64,000 nucleotides of DNA from Bacteroidota bacterium (lineage in GTDB: Bacteria; Bacteroidota; Bacteroidia; Chitinophagales; Chitinophagaceae): positions 23,016 to 87,015 of the forward strand of contig JABDAN010000005.1 in NCBI GenBank assembly GCA_013289175.1, written 5' to 3'. Shown here one piece after another: positions 47,793 through 58,103 of this stretch (position 1 is the stretch's first letter; the number at the start of each line of letters is the position of its first letter). Under the pieces are notes generated by a model. The model did not search any database and was not told where the DNA came from. It saw only the letters and a program-made list of their open reading frames with translations. The position numbers were made by a program, and so were the translations under genes.

Positions 47793-48329
47793 TTATGAGG
47801 CTTTTTGTACAGGAACGCAGCCCTGAAATTTTCCTGGCAACATTTTGTATCCCCTGATTTTTGTGAGATAATATTCGCAAGTGGTATAAGCTTCAATGGT
47901 TAGGTATTTGGTGGACTGATAAAAGAAACCTATACCTTTTTCCGAAGGCCTTTGTTGATTCAACTCCGCTACAATGGCTTTTCTTTGGGCATCGTCGAGG
48001 TCTGAAAAAGATTTCCCGGTTTTTTTTACCACGAAGGATTCAAATTCCCTCATTCCCTTGATATAATTTTCCTGTTGTTCTTTGGTAGCACAATCGTCCA
48101 CCATTTTTAAGACAAACAAATGGGCTGAAATATCCCGGGCACCCGGCGTGTCGGTTTTAGGAAGGATTGTTTCTGCCAGGTCTGCCAGCATGGCTTCTTC
48201 TTGCGGATCAATTTTTATGGATTTCAAAGGCAGGGAAACTTTTGGTGAGTCGTGCAGGCAGGCGGGAAGGAAAGCGACCCCAGCCCAGATCAATAGCAAC
48301 TGTTGTATGGCAACTCGTCTATTCGTCAT
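47793..48329 (-). CDS. Gluconate 2-dehydrogenase subunit 3-like protein
   Basis: LADLAETILPKTDTPGARDISAHLFVLKMVDDC; GFFYQSTKYLTIEAYTTCEYY; adjacent to GMC gene. Confidence 0.9.
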   Translation of the reverse strand: MTNRRVAIQQLLLIWAGVAFLPACLHDSPKVSLPLKSIKIDPQEEAMLADLAETILPKTDTPGARDISAHLFVLKMVDDCATKEQQENYIKGMREFESFVVKKTGKSFSDLDDAQRKAIVAELNQQRPSEKGIGFFYQSTKYLTIEAYTTCEYYLTKIRGYKMLPGKFQGCVPVQKAS

Positions 48330-48502
48330 GCATTTTTCGAATTATCGAAGTGGAAAATATATTCAAAGATAGCAAGCATCCTAAAAATGGGGGATTTCCG
48401 TTTGTAATGTTAAAGAAGCCTGGTTTTCTGAAATAAACCTTGACCATCCCGTAAATATATTTAATTTTAATAGCCGAACACCCGGGCATTGTTGGATATA
48501 TC

Positions 48503-48910
48503 ATGAAGAAATTCCTGACCTCCATAGTAGCTGTTTTATATCTCTCCACTTCTTTGGGGGCGACCATACACCTTCACTATTGTATGGGGAAAATCGTTTC
48601 GTGGGGATTTCTAAACCATGAATCCGCCCATTGCCCTTACTGCGGCATGCCGAAAACGACCGGCAAGGAAGGCCAGCTTTCCAAAAAGAATTGTTGCAAA
48701 GACGATCAAAAAGAAATCAAAACAGGCGGCGACCAGAAATGGGCGCAGTCAGAATTTGAATTCCCGCAATTCGCAACCCATCCGCTTCCCGCGGAGGACT
48801 TCTTCGATTTATCCTACCCGGTTGTATTCAACGGCAATAGAACCCCTACCCATTCGCCCCCTTTTCTTAAACGATCTGTTTTTTTACTCCATCGCAATTT
48901 CCGCATTTGA
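48503..48910 (+). CDS. HYC_CC_PP family protein
   Basis: LHYCMGKIVSWGF..HCPYCGMPK..KKNCCKDDQKEIK; C-terminal PP segment. Confidence 0.8.
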   Translation: MKKFLTSIVAVLYLSTSLGATIHLHYCMGKIVSWGFLNHESAHCPYCGMPKTTGKEGQLSKKNCCKDDQKEIKTGGDQKWAQSEFEFPQFATHPLPAEDFFDLSYPVVFNGNRTPTHSPPFLKRSVFLLHRNFRI

Positions 48911-49013
48911 TCATTTTCTTTCCGCCCCGGCCACGGGGCCTCTGATGTTTTTGAAGTCAAAAACATCTTTCTATTTTAAAAAAATACTTTCTTGTTACCC
49001 TAAATAATTTTTT

Positions 49014-49529
49014 ATGAAGAGCCTTTATTTGTTGTGGACAGTCCTGCTTACGTCCACCCTTAGTTTTGGACAAATCCAATCGGTTTCTATTCAAGCCAGC
49101 GGACTTACTTGCAGTATGTGTAGCCGGGCCATCTATAAAGCACTGGAGAAAGTTCCGAACGTGTCCAATGTTGAGGAAGACATTGAACACACGAGTTATC
49201 ATATTCAGTTTAAGGATCCCGCCGTTGTATCCCTGGAAAATCTGAAAAAAGCGGTGACGGATGCCGGTTTTTCAGTTGCTTGGATGGAAGTGAATGCAAA
49301 TTTTCAAAACGTCGAAGTAGCCCCTGATTCGTCCTTGAGACTCAATAATCTCATTTTTCAATTCGTAGATATCCATAAACAAAACCTGCTGGGGAAAAAG
49401 AAGCTGCTGGTGGTGGATCGGGACTATCTATCCGACAAGGACCGAAAAAAATATGGGGCATCTTATCAGTCCATGCCAGCGGCAGAAGGCAACGGTCGAA
49501 TATTTCACGTGACGATCCGCCAATCATAA
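49014..49529 (+). CDS. Secreted heavy-metal-associated (HMA) domain protein
   Basis: SIQASGLTCSMCSRAIYKALEKVPNVSNVEEDIEHTSYHIQFKD. Confidence 0.88.
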   Translation: MKSLYLLWTVLLTSTLSFGQIQSVSIQASGLTCSMCSRAIYKALEKVPNVSNVEEDIEHTSYHIQFKDPAVVSLENLKKAVTDAGFSVAWMEVNANFQNVEVAPDSSLRLNNLIFQFVDIHKQNLLGKKKLLVVDRDYLSDKDRKKYGASYQSMPAAEGNGRIFHVTIRQS

Positions 49530-49530
49530 C

Positions 49531-50352
49531 ATGAAAAAAGCAATAGCAGTCATCGGCATCCAGGTGATGCTGGGGTGGGTCTGCGGCGATTTGGCGGCAC
49601 AAGAGTTATTCGTATTTACCGAACCGGCCAGCAACATGCCTGCCAAATCCCTCGGGCTCCGAGCCAGCAACTGGCTGATGTATGACAAATCAACCAGTTC
49701 GCTCAACTACCAGCTGCTTCCTGAAATTATGTGGGGAGCCAACAAGAACCTGATGATTCACCTGGATGGGTTTTTTACGAATCAAAACGGCCATTTTCAT
49801 GCAGTAGGAGGTGGTGGATATGCCAAGTACCGATTGTACGCAGCCGACGGTGTGAACAAACATTTCAGGTTGGCAGCTTTTGGTCGCCTGAGTCTGAACA
49901 ATTCAGAGATTTTTCAGCAAGAGATCGACCTTACTAGAAATAACACCGGATACGCACTCGGTTTGATCGGCACCCAGCTTTTGCACAAACAGGCGATTTC
50001 TGCAGCCATTGGTTTTAATCAGGCCTATAACAACGGCAGCCAGAACAAGATTCCACCGGGCCAGGCCGACCAGGCGCTGAACGCGAGTATTTCTACCGGC
50101 AGACTCATCTTCCCCCAAAAATATACGAATTACAAACAGACAAACCTGAATCTGATGCTGGAGCTGATCGGCCAGCACCTTTTAGCCACCCATGAAAATT
50201 TTTTGGATATGGCACCGGCCATTCAGTTTATTTTTCATAGCCAGACCCGGCTCGATATTGGATACAAATTTCAACTGTACAGCGACATGCAAAGAGTTGC
50301 CCCCAACGGAGTAATGATCCGTCTGGAATATCTTTTGTTCAATGCGTTTTAG
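49531..50352 (+). CDS. Outer-membrane barrel-like protein, unknown, linked to HMA gene
   Basis: Signal peptide and amphipathic strands; 1 nt downstream of HMA stop. Confidence 0.65.
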   Translation: MKKAIAVIGIQVMLGWVCGDLAAQELFVFTEPASNMPAKSLGLRASNWLMYDKSTSSLNYQLLPEIMWGANKNLMIHLDGFFTNQNGHFHAVGGGGYAKYRLYAADGVNKHFRLAAFGRLSLNNSEIFQQEIDLTRNNTGYALGLIGTQLLHKQAISAAIGFNQAYNNGSQNKIPPGQADQALNASISTGRLIFPQKYTNYKQTNLNLMLELIGQHLLATHENFLDMAPAIQFIFHSQTRLDIGYKFQLYSDMQRVAPNGVMIRLEYLLFNAF

Positions 50353-50387
50353 GTATTTTTATCGGACGCAATCCTTAATTTTTATAT

Positions 50388-51320
50388 ATGCCACTTCATA
50401 CCATTCTTGGAGCCAATGGAACCATCGCACGGGAACTGATTCCGATCCTGCAGTTAAATGGCCAGCAAATCCGCCTGGTTTCGCGAAATCCAAAACAGGT
50501 GCCGGGTGCGGACATTCGAACGGCCGATGTATTAAACAGAACAGCGGTTTTTGACGCAGTAAAAGGATCCGATGTGGTTTATTTACTGGTGGGTCTGGAA
50601 TACAACACCAAGACCTGGAAAACAAACTGGCCGGTCATTATGCGCAATACGATCGACGCCTGTAAAGCCAGTGCGGCAAAACTGGTCTTTTTTGACAATG
50701 TTTATATGTATGGTCGGGTGGAGGGTAAAATGACAGAATCTACTCCCTTTCGACCTTCCAGTGAAAAAGGAAAGATTCGGGCTGGTCTGGATGACATGCT
50801 GATGAGTGAAATTCAGTCGGGCAGTCTCAAAGGCCTCATCGCCAAAGCGGCGGATTTTTATGGACCCCGGGCTGAACAAACCAGTGTGGCCAGCATCCTA
50901 ATTTTCGATAAAATGAAAAAAGGTAAAACGGCCCAGTGGTTTGTCAATTCCAAACAACCCCATTCTTTTACCTACACGCCGGATGCAGCCAAGGGTCTTT
51001 ACCTGTTGGCGGTAACCGACAGCGCTTATGGTCAGGCTTGGCATCTGCCAACGGATGCTCCAGCGTTAACCGGGAATGAATTTGTGGCTTTGGCGGCGAA
51101 ATATATGAAAGCTGGAAATAAGGTGCAAACACTTCCAAAGTGGCTGATTAAAACAACGGGTTTATTCATGCCCATCATGAAAGAACTGAGCGAAATGTTA
51201 TATCAGAACGAGTATCCTTATGTGTTTGATTCTTCCAAATTTGAAAAGGCATTTCAATTCAGTCCGACAACCTACGATGCGGGAATACGCGAAACGGCGG
51301 AGTGGTATCTTGCATCCTGA
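50388..51320 (+). CDS. NAD(P)-dependent epimerase/reductase (extended SDR-like)
   Basis: TILGANGTIARELIPILQ; VVYLLVGL; FFDNVYMYG. Confidence 0.88.
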   Translation: MPLHTILGANGTIARELIPILQLNGQQIRLVSRNPKQVPGADIRTADVLNRTAVFDAVKGSDVVYLLVGLEYNTKTWKTNWPVIMRNTIDACKASAAKLVFFDNVYMYGRVEGKMTESTPFRPSSEKGKIRAGLDDMLMSEIQSGSLKGLIAKAADFYGPRAEQTSVASILIFDKMKKGKTAQWFVNSKQPHSFTYTPDAAKGLYLLAVTDSAYGQAWHLPTDAPALTGNEFVALAAKYMKAGNKVQTLPKWLIKTTGLFMPIMKELSEMLYQNEYPYVFDSSKFEKAFQFSPTTYDAGIRETAEWYLAS

Positions 51321-51387
51321 GCCCATGGGTTTAACCAAAAAAAATTTTCAGGTCGGATACCTGGTTAAATGAAATAGGAAAATTGGA

Positions 51388-52503
51388 TCAGATGGTTAGG
51401 TTTACGGTTTTCCCGGATTTCGCGGATTTATAGATGCCTTCAATCACTTTCAGGTCTTTCAATGCCTCTTCTCCATCTACTGGTAAAACGGGCTGTTTGC
51501 CATCCAATATAATGGCAGCCATTTCATCCATTTGTACAGCCTGGTGTACGGTTGTTGGGAAATTGAGCGGACCTTTATGGGTAAAACCTTCTGTTGGATC
51601 ATAGCCGGTTGCCGGATGCAATTCTGCAAATCCGTTCACGCCATCCAGAAAAAAACGATCCAGGTTGTTCATTGAATAAGTCGAGAGGCAGGAAGCCACG
51701 GCGCCACCGGGAAATCCAAGTTGAAACTGCATGGTTTCATCTATACCGGCAACGAATTTTACCGGATCGTTTTTTGTTTCCACTGCATTCACCCAGACCG
51801 GGTCCTCACCGATCATATAACGGGAACCGTTCACCGAATAAATCCCGATATCCATCATCGAACCACCGCCTGAAAGTTTTGGATTGAGTCGCCATTGCGA
51901 AGGATCTCCGATGGTGAACCCGGAGAGGCCTTGAAAAAAAGTTATTTTCCCAAATTCACCCGCTTTGCGAAGCCGAATGATTTCTAGGGTGTGCGGTTCA
52001 AAATGCATCCGGTATCCTACTAGAAGTTTTACATGCGCTTTTTTACAAGCGTCAATCATTTCTTCTCCTTCCTTCACACTGATGGCCATTGGCTTTTCAC
52101 ATATTACCTGTTTTCCCGCTTTGGCGACACGAATTGCTTCTTCTGCGTGCAAAGCGTTGGGGGTGATGATATAAACGGCATCTATATCAGAGTTATCCTG
52201 GATGGCATCGTAGTTATCGTAGTTGTAACAATTTTTTGCTGGAATATTGTATTTGGCCTGCCATGCTGCGATTTTGGATGGGGTACCGCTGATCAATCCG
52301 GTAAGTTTTGCTCTGGTACAAAGCGTCATGGCTTCTGCTACCCTGGTTGCATAGTTGCCCAGTCCCAAGATGGCAACATTCAGCGTTTTGCCGCTGAAGG
52401 TTTTATCGGCAGTCAGTCGGGTGGCCATCCCTAGACCGGGCAATAAAGACAGCCCGATGGCTGATCCGCTGATTTTCTGTAAAAATTTGCGTCGTGTATC
52501 CAT
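51388..52503 (-). CDS. Gfo/Idh/MocA-family oxidoreductase (Tat-like leader)
   Basis: MDTRRKFLQKISGSAIG; VAILGLGNYATRVAEAM; VICEKPMAISVKEGEEMI. Confidence 0.93.
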   Translation of the reverse strand: MDTRRKFLQKISGSAIGLSLLPGLGMATRLTADKTFSGKTLNVAILGLGNYATRVAEAMTLCTRAKLTGLISGTPSKIAAWQAKYNIPAKNCYNYDNYDAIQDNSDIDAVYIITPNALHAEEAIRVAKAGKQVICEKPMAISVKEGEEMIDACKKAHVKLLVGYRMHFEPHTLEIIRLRKAGEFGKITFFQGLSGFTIGDPSQWRLNPKLSGGGSMMDIGIYSVNGSRYMIGEDPVWVNAVETKNDPVKFVAGIDETMQFQLGFPGGAVASCLSTYSMNNLDRFFLDGVNGFAELHPATGYDPTEGFTHKGPLNFPTTVHQAVQMDEMAAIILDGKQPVLPVDGEEALKDLKVIEGIYKSAKSGKTVNLTI

Positions 52504-52527
52504 TTTGGTATGTATTTAAGCGTTGGG

Positions 52528-55440
52528 CTACATTAAAGCATCGTACAAGACCTCTACCGGGTGCAGCGCTTTTTTTCCACAACCATCTTTAATCTGGTGC
52601 CGGCAACTGGTACCGGGTGCTGCAATGATCGTTTCGGGTGTAGTCTTTCGAATGGCGGGCAATAAGACAAGTTCCGCAATCTGCATGGAAAGCGAGTAGT
52701 GCTCTTTTTCATATCCAAAAGATCCCGCCATTCCGCAGCATCCCGAAGGAATGGTTTCGACCCGGTAGTTTTCGGGGAAGCTCAGCATCGTGACAGAATG
52801 GGAAAGGGATGACAAAGCTTTCTGCTGACAATGACCGTGTAGTTTGATCAGCCGGGCTTGTTTGGTGAACAGATTTTTATCCAGCCTGCCCGCTTTTATT
52901 TCCGCTGCTATAAACTCATCGATCAGAAAAACATTTTTGGATAATTCTTTTGCCGCTTCAAATTGGTCTTCATTGGCCAGGTCGATGTATTCATCCCGGA
53001 AGGTGAGGATGGCACTGGGTTCAATACCCAGCAGGGGACTTTCTGGAGTCACCAACCCTTTTAAAAGAGAAATATTTTTGTTGGCAATTTTTTTTGCATC
53101 CCGCAGCAATCCTTTGGAAAGCCAGGCTCTTCCGCTTTCTTCATGGTTGGGAATGGATACTTCGTATCCCAGTTTTTCCAGCAGCAGCACTGCTTTGATA
53201 CCGGTCTGTGCGTCGTTGTAGTTTGTAAATTCGTCACAAAAGAGGTAGACCTTTTTCAATTTTTTTTCCGGAACCCTGGGCCTGGACTGATACCATTTTT
53301 TCAAACTTTTTTTTGCCAGCAGGGGCATAGATCGTTCCAACGCAAATCCGGATGCCTTCTTGACCAGTTTGCTGGTCCAATCATTTTTCATGAAAAAATT
53401 GTAAAGGGCCGGGGCGATGGATCCAAGCCGGGCAGTCCGGTTAAAATTGGCAATCAGCCGTGAACGGAAGGGCACACCGTGAATATCGTGGTATTGCTGG
53501 AGGAATTCTGCTTTTAATTTGGCCACATCCACATTGGAGGGGCACTCTGATTTGCAACCCTTACAACTCAGGCACAAGTCCATGACCTCATAGATTTCCT
53601 GATGATCAAAGCGGTTAAGTTTTTGAGAATTGGTGAGGAACTCTCGGAGGATATTGGCCCGGGCCCGGGTGGTGTCTTTTTCGTTTTTAGTAGCCATGAA
53701 GGAGGGACACATGGTTCCCCCGGAAAGTTGGGTCTTGCGACAGTCACCGGATCCATTGCATTGTTCGGCATGTTGCAAAATGTCCTGGTTATAATATCGG
53801 AATACGGTATTGAAAATGGGCGTCTTTTGACCCGGCGTATATCGCAGCATGGAGTTCATCGGCGGCGTATCGACGATCTTATGGGGGTTGAAGATGTTCT
53901 GCGGATCCCAGCTTTTCTTGATGATCCTGAATAGCTCATAGTTGTGATTGCCCACCATTTGTTTAATGAATTCACCGCGTAAACGACCGTCGCCGTGTTC
54001 ACCACTTAGGGACCCCTGGTATTTTTTTACCAGTACCGCGATTTCACCAGCAATGGTTCTGAACATCTGATTGCCTTCCTCTGTCTTAAGGTTGATGATC
54101 GGCCTGAGGTGAATTTCTCCGGATCCTGCGTGGGCATAATGAACGGAATGCAAACCGTGTTTGGTGAGCAGGGCGTTAAATTCACCAATGTATTCCGGCA
54201 GATCATGAACATCCACAGCGGTATCTTCTACCACCGGAACCGGTTTTTTATCACCCGGCATATTGCCCAGCAATCCCAGGCCGGCTTTTCTCAAAGTCCA
54301 GATCTTCAGGGTGTCTTCCCCGAATAAAAGGGGAAAATGATAACCCAGCCCGGCCTGTTTCAATTCTTCGGTAAGTGCTGTAGCGATTTCTTCTATTTCC
54401 TGGCGGTGACTTTTTTTAAATTCGATCACCAGGATGGCGCCCGGATCACCCTGAACGAAAAAGCGGTTTTTATTTTGTTCGATATTGTCTTTTGTGCACT
54501 CCAGAATATAGTGATCGATCAGTTCACTGGCGCTCGGATGGTATTTGAGTGCAATCAAATTGGCCCGGAGAGATTCGTCAATCGTGTGGAAATGAACGCA
54601 CAACAGGCCCGTCTCCTTCGGTGGCAGCGGGACCAGGTGTAATTTAATTTCTGTGATCAGGGCCAGGGTTCCTTCGGAGCCCGCGATTAGTTTGCAGAAA
54701 TTAAAGTCAGGGCCTCCCAGGGTAAAAGGCGCGGAATCCACCAATATATCCAGGGCATAACCGGTATTTCTCCTTTCGATGGATTTTCTTGGAAATTCCT
54801 TTCGGATGCCCACCTGGTTTTCATAATTGCCCAAGATCGAACGGATGGTTTTGTAAATTCCTGATTCCAGATTTTCCCCCTCGCATTTTCTGTGAAAGGT
54901 TTCCAGATCCAGGGATTGAAAAACGGCTTCCGATCCGTCACTTAACAAGGCTTTTATTTCCACCAGGTGTTCGCGGGTGCTCCCGTACACGACAGAATTG
55001 GAGCCGCAGGAATTATTACCCACCATACCTCCGATCATTGCCCGGTTGGCGGTAGATGTTTCCGGACCAAACAGCAATCCATGGGGTTTTAAGAATAGGT
55101 TCAACTCATCGCGGATAACGCCAGGTTGCACCCGGACCCAGGCTTCTTCTTTATTGAATTCAAGGATTTTTGTGAAATGTTTGGAAACGTCCACAATGAT
55201 TCCTTTGCCCACGACCTGGCCTGCCAGAGAAGTTCCCGCTGTGCGCGGAATCAGGGAAGTCTGATTTTCTCGGGCAAACAAAATCAGTTTTTTCAGATCC
55301 GTCTCTGATCGGGGAATCGCCACTGCCAGTGGAACCTCCCGATAGGCCGAAGCATCGGTTGCATATAATATACGCGAGGTTTCGTCTAATAGTAGTTCAC
55401 CGTCGAGCTGGGTTGAAAAATGACGAAGCTTTTGAATCAT
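52528..55440 (-). CDS. FAD-binding plus Fe-S D-lactate/glycolate dehydrogenase-like oxidoreductase
   Basis: LIPRTAGTSLAGQVVGKGIIVDVS; GGMVGNNSCGSNSVVYG; CLSCKGCKSECPSNVDVAKLKAEF; GCCGMAGSFGYE. Confidence 0.95.
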   Translation of the reverse strand: MIQKLRHFSTQLDGELLLDETSRILYATDASAYREVPLAVAIPRSETDLKKLILFARENQTSLIPRTAGTSLAGQVVGKGIIVDVSKHFTKILEFNKEEAWVRVQPGVIRDELNLFLKPHGLLFGPETSTANRAMIGGMVGNNSCGSNSVVYGSTREHLVEIKALLSDGSEAVFQSLDLETFHRKCEGENLESGIYKTIRSILGNYENQVGIRKEFPRKSIERRNTGYALDILVDSAPFTLGGPDFNFCKLIAGSEGTLALITEIKLHLVPLPPKETGLLCVHFHTIDESLRANLIALKYHPSASELIDHYILECTKDNIEQNKNRFFVQGDPGAILVIEFKKSHRQEIEEIATALTEELKQAGLGYHFPLLFGEDTLKIWTLRKAGLGLLGNMPGDKKPVPVVEDTAVDVHDLPEYIGEFNALLTKHGLHSVHYAHAGSGEIHLRPIINLKTEEGNQMFRTIAGEIAVLVKKYQGSLSGEHGDGRLRGEFIKQMVGNHNYELFRIIKKSWDPQNIFNPHKIVDTPPMNSMLRYTPGQKTPIFNTVFRYYNQDILQHAEQCNGSGDCRKTQLSGGTMCPSFMATKNEKDTTRARANILREFLTNSQKLNRFDHQEIYEVMDLCLSCKGCKSECPSNVDVAKLKAEFLQQYHDIHGVPFRSRLIANFNRTARLGSIAPALYNFFMKNDWTSKLVKKASGFALERSMPLLAKKSLKKWYQSRPRVPEKKLKKVYLFCDEFTNYNDAQTGIKAVLLLEKLGYEVSIPNHEESGRAWLSKGLLRDAKKIANKNISLLKGLVTPESPLLGIEPSAILTFRDEYIDLANEDQFEAAKELSKNVFLIDEFIAAEIKAGRLDKNLFTKQARLIKLHGHCQQKALSSLSHSVTMLSFPENYRVETIPSGCCGMAGSFGYEKEHYSLSMQIAELVLLPAIRKTTPETIIAAPGTSCRHQIKDGCGKKALHPVEVLYDALM

Positions 55441-55508
55441 TGGGAGAAACTGGAATGCAAATTTATGAAACTACACCCTTTTTGAGTCATCCATTGTAAT
55501 TTCGACTT

Positions 55509-56279
55509 ATGTACAGTCTAAAAAATAAGACGGCGGTCATCACAGGTGGCGGAAGTGGTATCGGTAAATCAATTTCCCTGTTGTTTGCGGAGCAGGGAGC
55601 TCATGTGTATATTCTGGATTTGGATGAAAATGGTTCGGCAGCGGTCGTGGAGCAAATCCGGAAAAAGGGGGGAAGCGCCGATTACTTTATTTGTTCCGTG
55701 AACCAGGAAGAGGAGGTCAAGAAAACCATAGATACCATAGTAAGAAAGAGAATTCCCAATATTTTGGTTAACAATGCGGGAATTGCCCATGTCGGGAACG
55801 TAGAAACCACGGACCCGGCAGATTTTGAAAAACTGTTTTCAGTCAATGTTAAAGGAGTCTACCACTTGTGTAAAAGTTGTATTCCGCATATGAAACAGCA
55901 GGGAGGCGTTGTACTGAATATGGCATCTATAGCTGGATTGGTTGGCTTATCTGACCGCTTTGCTTACAGCATGACCAAGGGCGCCGTCCTGGCGATGACC
56001 CTTTCGGTCGCCAAAGACTATATCCGCTATAATATCCGTTGTAATTCCATATCTCCTGCACGGGTGCATACCCCTTTTGTGGACGGATTTATTGCAAAAA
56101 ACTATCCGGGGATGGAAGATGTTATGTTTAAAAAATTATCGGAGAGTCAGCCCATTGGACGGATGGCTAAACCCGAAGAAGTAGCCTCCCTGGCGTTGTA
56201 TCTGTGTTCAGATGAGGCTTCATTTATAACTGGAAACGATTATCCGATTGACGGAGGTTTTGTAAAGCTAAGCGACTGA
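55509..56279 (+). CDS. SDR family oxidoreductase
   Basis: AVITGGGSGIGKSISLLFAEQGA; NILVNNAG; YSMTKGAVLAMT; DYPIDGGFV. Confidence 0.95.
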   Translation: MYSLKNKTAVITGGGSGIGKSISLLFAEQGAHVYILDLDENGSAAVVEQIRKKGGSADYFICSVNQEEEVKKTIDTIVRKRIPNILVNNAGIAHVGNVETTDPADFEKLFSVNVKGVYHLCKSCIPHMKQQGGVVLNMASIAGLVGLSDRFAYSMTKGAVLAMTLSVAKDYIRYNIRCNSISPARVHTPFVDGFIAKNYPGMEDVMFKKLSESQPIGRMAKPEEVASLALYLCSDEASFITGNDYPIDGGFVKLSD

Positions 56280-56281
56280 CC

Positions 56282-56581
56282 TTATCTGCGGGGACGATAA
56301 CCACCTCCGCTGTTGTCTCTGGGCTTATTTTCTCTGGGTTTTTCCTCCGCTTCGCGAACAACCAGTTCCTTCCCGCCGCGAAGTTTAGCTCCATTGAGTG
56401 CATCAATGGCTTCTTTTGCTTCCAGGGCCACGCTCATTTCCAAAAAGCCAAAGCCCCTGCTTTTGCGTGTTTCACGATCGATGGCCACTTTGGCGGAAAC
56501 TACTTCGCCATAGAGTTCAAACATTTCCTTTAAATCTGTATCGTCAAAGTCATAAGGGATGCCGGCAACAAAAAGTTTCAT
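56282..56581 (-). CDS. RRM-domain RNA-binding protein
   Basis: KLFVAGIPYDFDDTDLKEMFELYGEV; RKSRGFGFLEM; RGG/Arg-rich tail. Confidence 0.95.
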   Translation of the reverse strand: MKLFVAGIPYDFDDTDLKEMFELYGEVVSAKVAIDRETRKSRGFGFLEMSVALEAKEAIDALNGAKLRGGKELVVREAEEKPRENKPRDNSGGGYRPRR

Positions 56582-56755
56582 GTTGATCTTATAAGACCCA
56601 AATCTAGTTTATTCCTACAGGAACCAAGAGCTTTTTTTTGAATTTTACCCGACTTGAAAAGCTCCCTGATTCCAGAGCCGGTTCTTGGGCAGACGGACGC
56701 AATCCGGACAAACGATAGAAGAAACCAATAAACCCGAATAGTAGTATTTTCGGGA

Positions 56756-58051
56756 ATGAGGTTTTTTTTCTTATTCGTTCTGTGTTCAGTTGCTTTTTCG
56801 GGTTGCGTCCAGGGGCAATTTAAAACAGATTCCTTCATGGTCGACCTTCTCGGCGCTGATACCAGCGCCGTCCTGCAGAAGCTTCTCCACCAACCAGACT
56901 CTTTCCGAGTGCAAATTATTTATACGCGAATAGACCGGGACCTTCACAACCAACCCCACTTCAGGAATTATTATTTTCATGTCTCCCCCAATCTTTATTT
57001 TTATCCTGCATCTACGGTCAAATTACCCTTGGCTTTGTTGTCCCTGGAAAAACTGAATCGGATACAACACCCAGGTGTGGATAAATTTACCCGGATGGCC
57101 TATGACAGCAGTTATTCCGGTCAGCAGGCCCTTTTAAGGGACAGCAGTTCTGCAGATGGATACCCTTCTATTGCACAGTTTATACGCAAGGCTTTTTTGA
57201 TCAGCGACAACGATGCCTATAACCGGATGTATGAATTTGTGGGACAGCGTATGCTAAACAGAAGGCTTCACGAAATGGGATTTTCTCAAACACGCATCTT
57301 GCGACAGTTTATGCCTCTTTCAGAAGCTGAGAATCGACATACCAACCAGATCCGGTTCCTGGATAATGATGGCAAAACCATTTATATTCAGCCTCCGGCA
57401 TTCAATACGGACTCCTTCGTCTTCAATGGAGTGGTCAAAATAGGGAATGCCTATCTCAATGCCCGGGACAGCCTCATTCATGAACCGATGGATTTTAGTC
57501 GGCACAACCGGATAACCCTGGAGGATCTTCAACAACTTTTGCAAAGCGCCTTATTTCCTGGCTCCTTTCCGGCGTCAAAACGGTTTCATCTTGGCAAAAC
57601 CGATGACTTGTTTCTGTGGCAATATCTGTCCCAATACCCTTCGGAAACCCCCTATCCGAAATACGATACGACGGAATTTTTTGATAGCTATGTGAAATTT
57701 TATTTTCAGAATGGAGGTCACAGGCTTCCGGACAATGTCCGCGTTTTCAATAAGGTCGGCTGGGCTTATGGATTCATGACCGATGTGTCATACATCGTCG
57801 ATTTCACTCATCAAACAGAATTCATGCTTACGGCTACGGTTTATGCCAATGCAGATGGAATATTAAATGACAATGTCTACGAATACCAAAGTGTTGCCCT
57901 TCCATTTTTATACAGGCTGGGGCAAGATTTTTATCAATATGAACTACGCCGGAAGCGGGTGTATAAACCGGATTTAAAAAATTTCCGCCTCTCCTATGAT
58001 CACCGAGATCCTTCAGATACGCGTCCTTCCATACAAGTAGTGGACAATTAA
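56756..58051 (+). CDS. Serine hydrolase, class A beta-lactamase-like fold
   Basis: ASTVKLPLALL (SxxK), LISDNDAYNRMYE (SDN), NKVGWAYGFMTDVSYIV (K-V-G in the K-T-G position). Confidence 0.85.
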   Translation: MRFFFLFVLCSVAFSGCVQGQFKTDSFMVDLLGADTSAVLQKLLHQPDSFRVQIIYTRIDRDLHNQPHFRNYYFHVSPNLYFYPASTVKLPLALLSLEKLNRIQHPGVDKFTRMAYDSSYSGQQALLRDSSSADGYPSIAQFIRKAFLISDNDAYNRMYEFVGQRMLNRRLHEMGFSQTRILRQFMPLSEAENRHTNQIRFLDNDGKTIYIQPPAFNTDSFVFNGVVKIGNAYLNARDSLIHEPMDFSRHNRITLEDLQQLLQSALFPGSFPASKRFHLGKTDDLFLWQYLSQYPSETPYPKYDTTEFFDSYVKFYFQNGGHRLPDNVRVFNKVGWAYGFMTDVSYIVDFTHQTEFMLTATVYANADGILNDNVYEYQSVALPFLYRLGQDFYQYELRRKRVYKPDLKNFRLSYDHRDPSDTRPSIQVVDN

Positions 58052-58059
58052 AAAATAAA

Positions 58060-58084
58060 AAAGGCCTCCAAATGGAAGCCTTTT
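58060..58084. terminator. Bidirectional terminator
   Basis: aaaaaggcctcc-aaat-ggaagcctttttc. Confidence 0.8.
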
Positions 58085-58103
58085 TCATAGAGAAAGGGTA
58101 GAA

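Noticed and set aside
46071-48329. GMC oxidoreductase plus subunit 3 as a novel redox system
   Set aside because: This pairing is a common Bacteroidota arrangement; reported only as ordinary features.
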